Below the pieces are notes generated by a model, which had not been told where the DNA came from, made no database searches, and worked only from the letters and a program-made list of their open reading frames with translations. Below are positions 1 through 6,201 of a DNA stretch of 6,201 bases, piece by piece. This stretch comes from Chloroflexota bacterium (GTDB lineage Bacteria > Chloroflexota > UBA11872): assembly GCA_028875175.1 (NCBI GenBank), contig JAPPFO010000272.1:3790-9990 (forward strand), read 5' to 3'. The translations under genes were made by a program, and so were the position numbers. Every line of letters starts with the position of its first letter. Within the stretch, counting starts at the first letter, position 1.

Positions 1-2
1 CG

Positions 3-50
3 CCCATAAGGCGGCTCTACGAAACCCGCCACCGCCCCACCGCCCCCTGA
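3..50 (+). CDS. possible 3' end of an upstream gene (partial)
   Basis: One frame is open from the left edge to a TGA at 48-50 and would encode the tail PIRRLYETRHRPTAP. Thirteen of its fifteen third codon positions are G or C, mostly C, as in lhr. The end of this frame (R-P-T-A-P, stop, then ccg) resembles the end of the small gene at 196-477 (R-D-T-A-A, stop, then ccg), so it might belong to a further copy of that family. With only 15 codons visible this could be chance, and a second frame is open to about position 94. No function can be assigned. Confidence 0.28.
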   Translation, partial: PIRRLYETRHRPTAP

Positions 51-107
51 CCGACTCCACCCGATCTGCGCGCGCTGTCCGTAGCTCGGCTTGAACCACC
101 CGAGCAA

Positions 108-119
108 TCGACATGTCGA
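108..119. promoter_or_regulatory. 12-bp perfect palindrome, possible operator
   Basis: TCGACATGTCGA reads the same on both strands and lies 77 bases before the first small gene's start. A perfect 12-bp palindrome can be a dimeric regulator site, but it matches no operator I recognise, and one of this length can occur by chance in a few kilobases. The rest of 51-183 shows no convincing gene or strong promoter; a TTGAAT at 141-146 has only a poor -10 partner (TTTATG at 164-169). Confidence 0.2.
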
Positions 120-183
120 CCACCGCTGCTCGTGCTACCGTTGAATCCACAAGGGCGGTCGGGTTTATGCATACCCCAACACC

Positions 184-189
184 GAGGAG
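184..189 (+). promoter_or_regulatory. Shine-Dalgarno site of first small gene
   Basis: GAGGAG lies six bases before the GTG at 196. It fixes that codon as the start. The block GGAGCC plus spacer plus start codon is largely repeated before the second small gene. Confidence 0.75.
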
Positions 190-195
190 CCGCCC

Positions 196-477
196 GTGAC
201 CCCCGAACTCTTCGCCATCCTCGCCCTGGGCATAACCCTGATCGGTCTGCTCATCACATTCCGGCGCGACGCCCGCGCCGACTACCAGACCCTCCGCGCC
301 GACAACCAGGCCCTCCGCGCCGACAACCAGGCTCTGCGCGTCGAGGTCCACGCAGACAATCAGCGTCTGCGCCAGGACATCCAGTCGCTTGCCGAGCGCA
401 CGGCTCGCCTCGAAGGCGTCATCCAGGGCCTCATCCCCGGCCGTAGCGACCCCAACCGCCGCGACACCGCCGCCTGA
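196..477 (+). CDS. small single-pass membrane protein with coiled coil (copy 1)
   Basis: This gene encodes 93 aa from a GTG start chosen for the GAGGAG six bases upstream. Residues 5-22 (ELFAILALGITLIGLLITF region) form one hydrophobic segment, followed at once by RRDARAD, so the positive-inside rule puts the C-terminus in the cytoplasm. Residues about 30-80 are a predicted coiled coil of charged and leucine-spaced repeats, including LRADNQA twice in tandem. The tail carries RLRQDIQSL and ARLEGVIQGL and ends polar. I recognise the general kind (short N-terminal membrane anchor plus coiled coil, common as hypothetical proteins) but no named family; DUF1640-type proteins differ because their membrane segment is C-terminal. 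The gene at 617-943 is a diverged tandem copy. A role as an oligomerising anchor or scaffold is inference only. Confidence 0.8.
   Translation: MTPELFAILALGITLIGLLITFRRDARADYQTLRADNQALRADNQALRVEVHADNQRLRQDIQSLAERTARLEGVIQGLIPGRSDPNRRDTAA
291..332 (+). repeat. 21-bp tandem repeat inside copy 1 coiled coil
   Basis: Two perfect 21-bp units (291-311 and 312-332) encode the heptad LRADNQA. Degenerate related units flank them (about 270-290 and 333-353). The unit keeps the reading frame and the coiled-coil heptad, so copy number could vary without breaking the protein. Confidence 0.8.
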
Positions 478-606
478 CCGCTCACGTGCCAGCTGCGATC
501 GCCGCCTGCAGTCCAATCACGACCCGTCGCCCCGGCGGCAAGTGTGAACCCGTTCCCCGGCTTGGACCGAGGCCAAATCGGCCGCCAGGACCTGGGCCAC
601 AAACCT

Positions 607-610
607 GGAG
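607..610 (+). promoter_or_regulatory. Shine-Dalgarno site pointing to a CTG start
   Basis: GGAG lies six bases before a CTG at 617-619, the same spacing as in copy 1. From GGAG through the start codon, 10 of 13 bases match between the copies. No such site precedes the GTG at 674. Confidence 0.55.
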
Positions 611-616
611 CCAACC

Positions 617-943
617 CTGTCGGCAGAACTTGTCGCAACCCTGGTTGTAAACGCCATTTGCGCCGCGCTGATCGTGGTGCATTGGTACGAAACGCGTCGT
701 GACCTCCGCGCCCTTCGCGCCGAAGTCCGCGCGGGAATCCACGGCTTGCGCAAGGATTGCCGAGCCGGCGTCCGGGGCCTCCGGCAGGACGTCCGCTCTG
801 ACCCGTCCCACATCTGCGGAGACCTGGCCGGCCTGCGCAGGGACATCCAGGCCCTGACCGTCCGCATGGCCCGCATCGAGGGCCTCCTCCTGGGCTACGT
901 CGCCGCCCGCGGCCCCCTCGACCGCCGCGACGACAGCGCCTGA
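617..943 (+). CDS. small membrane coiled-coil protein (copy 2), probable CTG start
   Basis: The GTG at 674 would give 89 aa with no membrane segment and no ribosome site. The frame is open back to 548. Reading back to the CTG at 617 adds LSAELVATLVVNAICAALIV, a hydrophobic segment (residues 5-21) that aligns with copy 1, including Glu-Leu at residues 4-5. The product is then 108 aa. A run of 11-residue units follows (RAGIHGLRKDC, RAGVRGLRQDV), typical of a hendecad coiled coil, though one later unit contains a proline (RSDPSHICGDL). The tail (GLRRDIQAL, ARIEGLLLGY, DRRDDSA) matches copy 1 (RLRQDIQSL, ARLEGVIQGL, NRRDTAA). Function is unknown. CTG initiation is rare, so the gene may be poorly translated or a decaying duplicate whose GTG became CTG; the intact frame argues against long decay. 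Confidence 0.68.
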   Translation: MSAELVATLVVNAICAALIVVHWYETRRDLRALRAEVRAGIHGLRKDCRAGVRGLRQDVRSDPSHICGDLAGLRRDIQALTVRMARIEGLLLGYVAARGPLDRRDDSA

Positions 944-946
944 ACC

Positions 947-961
947 GGCTCACCACGAGCC
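947..961 (+). terminator. weak hairpin just after copy 2
   Basis: GGCTC (947-951) and GAGCC (957-961) form a perfect 5-bp stem with a 5-base loop, three bases after the stop codon. There is no T run, so this is not a standard intrinsic terminator. It may only protect the transcript end. Confidence 0.2.
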
Positions 962-1102
962 ACGCACCACCCGTCCACCTCTCGGTCGCAAGCCAGCTCA
1001 GCCCCGCCGCCCGTTGCCGCGGCCGCCCGCACCCAGGCTGCTCCCTGCGGAGCACACCCCACCAGCCACCGGCCACTCCCCAACTTGCCCCTCGTCCTGA
1101 TC

Positions 1103-1114
1103 CAGTGTACACTG
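1103..1114. promoter_or_regulatory. 12-bp palindrome CAGTGTACACTG, possible operator
   Basis: This perfect palindrome is AT-richer than its surroundings and lies about 340 bases before lhr. TetR-like and similar dimeric repressors bind sites of this shape, but no regulator gene is in the window and no promoter is evident beside it. Confidence 0.25.
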
Positions 1115-1132
1115 TCTGTGTAAGCCTTGCAG

Positions 1133-1163
1133 CCCGCCCCAATGCCCGCAGCCCTTCAGCCCC
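1133..1163 (-). other. G-quadruplex-type motif on minus strand
   Basis: Read on the minus strand, five G runs (GGGG, GGG, GGG, GGGG, GGG) are separated by loops of 5, 4, 4 and 1 bases. This meets the usual pattern of four or more G3 tracts with loops of 1-7. It lies on the template strand for plus-strand transcripts. In DNA this GC-rich such motifs can arise by chance. Confidence 0.45.
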
Positions 1164-1340
1164 TTCGCCTCCTCCTCGCTCCCCTCCGGCGCCTCCTCCA
1201 GACCCGCCGTCCGCACCCGCTCCCCGGCGCCACAACGTCATGCCTGCGGCCCGCCTGCCCTGAACGCGATCCAAGGCAGTCCTCTACCCCCACCGCCGTC
1301 GCGCTCCGAATCCACCCAGAAAGGAACCCCGCGCCGCCTC

Positions 1341-1363
1341 AAGAGTTTTTGGAAAAAACTCTT
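1341..1363. repeat. perfect 10-bp A/T-rich inverted repeat
   Basis: AAGAGTTTTT (1341-1350) and AAAAACTCTT (1354-1363) are exact reverse complements around the 3-base loop GGA. The run of T then A is unlike the surrounding DNA. It lies 87 bases before the lhr start codon and about 75 before its -10 box. It could be a regulator site, a bent-DNA element, a short RNA hairpin or a dispersed palindrome. Confidence 0.65.
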
Positions 1364-1436
1364 ACGCGCACGAGAGCCCCGATTCCGCACCCCCGCCATC
1401 CCGCCCAATCTCTCCGCCGTTCGCCTCTTGTTCGGT

Positions 1437-1442
1437 TACAAT
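1437..1442 (+). promoter_or_regulatory. likely -10 box of lhr (TACAAT)
   Basis: TACAAT differs from TATAAT by one base. Transcription would begin about 7 bases later, at or just before the ATG at 1451. No Shine-Dalgarno site lies between, so a leaderless or near-leaderless lhr mRNA is likely. No good -35 box is seen at the usual distance (1414-1419 is CCGCCG), so the call rests on the -10 alone. Confidence 0.42.
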
Positions 1443-1450
1443 GCCCGCTC

Positions 1451-5713
<4,263 letters not shown>

Positions 5714-5761
5714 TTGGCCTGAGCGGCGCCGTACCCGATCAGAGGCACAGTCTCGGCAGCT

Positions 5762-6198
5762 TCAGGCCGTGAACTCGCCAATCCAGCGAATGCGACTTGC
5801 GCTGGTTCTTGCAGAGCGGTAAAGCCGCAAGTCAGCCGTCCAGAAGTCGCAGTCGAGCACCTCCGCGAGCGCAAGGTAGTGCGAGCCGTAGACAGCTGAT
5901 TGTCGAGTCTGCTGTGCCAGCGACATTGCTAACTCGTGAAGCCGTTCAGGCTCGCGTAATTCGACTCCACTGGCAGCCAAGCTAGCCATCAGTTGCGTCG
6001 CCCGCGCCAAGGTGACTTCCTGTCGAACCTCGCGACGATAAAGGGCGTTGGCTACCTCAACCGGCATGAGGTGGGGCGCGACCGGCTGCAGTTGCGACGC
6101 AACCCACGACCGTCCAGCGCATCCGCCAGGTCAGAGTGGACTTCGCGCACCAGCCACTTCACGGCGAGACTCGCGTCCACGACCACGTGACCATTCAC
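5762..6198 (-). pseudogene. vapC: VapC-like PIN-domain toxin, frameshifted and active-site mutated
   Basis: On the minus strand a GTG at 6198 opens NGHVVVDASLAVKWLV, the classic PIN start with its first catalytic Asp (residue 8). The frame shifts near 6110-6117 and ends at a TAG (6054-6052) after 48 aa. In the next frame the protein resumes: WVASQLQPVAPHL, then MPVEVANAL with the conserved Glu, YLALAE, FWTADLRL with the last Asp, and RIRWIGEF, ending at TGA (5764-5762). Restoring one base in CTGGACGG gives about 145 aa, normal for VapC. The usual Y-D-x-x-Y-L-A-L-A reads Y-G-S-H-Y-L-A-L-A, so a catalytic Asp is Gly (codon 5887-5885). Intact VapC proteins are RNases held in check by a cognate VapB. 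The start overlaps a possible stop as GTGA, suggesting an antitoxin beyond the edge. An upstream GTG start cannot be excluded. Confidence 0.82.
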
Positions 6199-6201
6199 GA
6201 G

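Larger units (their letters stand above)
944..1450. other. 507-base intergenic region before lhr
   Basis: The plus strand is very C-rich and G-poor. A frame joined to lhr stays open back to 1127, but its translation is Pro/Arg/Leu-rich with no domain and would cross the likely lhr promoter, so I treat it as non-coding. I also see a 6-bp stem with a tetraloop (TGCTCC at 1039-1044, GGAGCA at 1049-1054). The other notable sites are listed separately. No tRNA or recognisable structured RNA was seen. Confidence 0.6.

Noticed and set aside
495..502. GCGATCGC octamer, like the cyanobacterial HIP1 repeat
   Set aside because: I noticed it only once; HIP1 is significant when very frequent.
585..595. 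CCAGG-A-CCTGG near-palindrome
   Set aside because: Five-base arms in GC-rich DNA are common, and the site has no useful position beyond lying 12 bases before the GGAG of copy 2.
360..1274. 304-codon minus-strand frame over the small genes
   Set aside because: It is Gly/Arg-rich and opposes two paralogous genes with good ribosome sites and conserved protein sequence.
1127..1450. In-frame extension of lhr by 108 codons
   Set aside because: It is low in complexity, rich in Pro/Arg, has no domain, and crosses the -10 box and the inverted repeat. The first ATG before the conserved core is 1451.

Overview
This GC-rich bacterial window is dominated by one long helicase gene. Before it lie two small paralogous membrane/coiled-coil genes, and after it, pointing the other way, a decayed PIN-domain toxin gene. 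One lhr line I counted (1561-1620) is 50/60 G+C, and codons there mostly end in C. Combined with a full-length Lhr, this suggests a high-GC bacterium, perhaps a proteobacterium, but nothing here fixes the phylum.

Layout. Bases 1-50 may hold the last codons of an upstream gene (weak). A GTG-started 93-aa protein (196-477) has a GAGGAG ribosome binding site, one N-terminal membrane segment and a coiled coil. A diverged tandem copy follows. The copy's obvious GTG start (674) would cut off its membrane segment. Reading back and comparing with copy 1 places the true start at a CTG (617) with a GGAG site at identical spacing, giving 108 aa. A 507-base C-rich gap (944-1450) has no convincing gene. 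It holds a 12-bp palindrome, a G-quadruplex-type motif on the minus strand, a perfect 10-bp A/T-rich inverted repeat and a TACAAT box just before lhr. lhr (1451-5713, 1420 aa) is intact by every helicase motif I could check. It ends in a hairpin that spans its stop codon. On the minus strand, 6198-5762 is a VapC-like PIN gene with a one-base frameshift and an Asp-to-Gly change at a catalytic position. It is less GC-rich than lhr, which suggests separate acquisition and later decay.

How the genes relate. The small pair and lhr share a strand, but lhr has its own apparent promoter and a 507-base gap, so I do not call an operon. The small proteins probably sit in the inner membrane with cytoplasmic coiled coils, and their function is unknown. 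Lhr would act on nucleic acids in the cytoplasm. The PIN remnant is probably non-functional; its antitoxin, if any, lies past the right edge. I see no clear new defence or mobile system. The least ordinary items are the duplicated small genes with a CTG start and the unexplained inverted repeat upstream of lhr.
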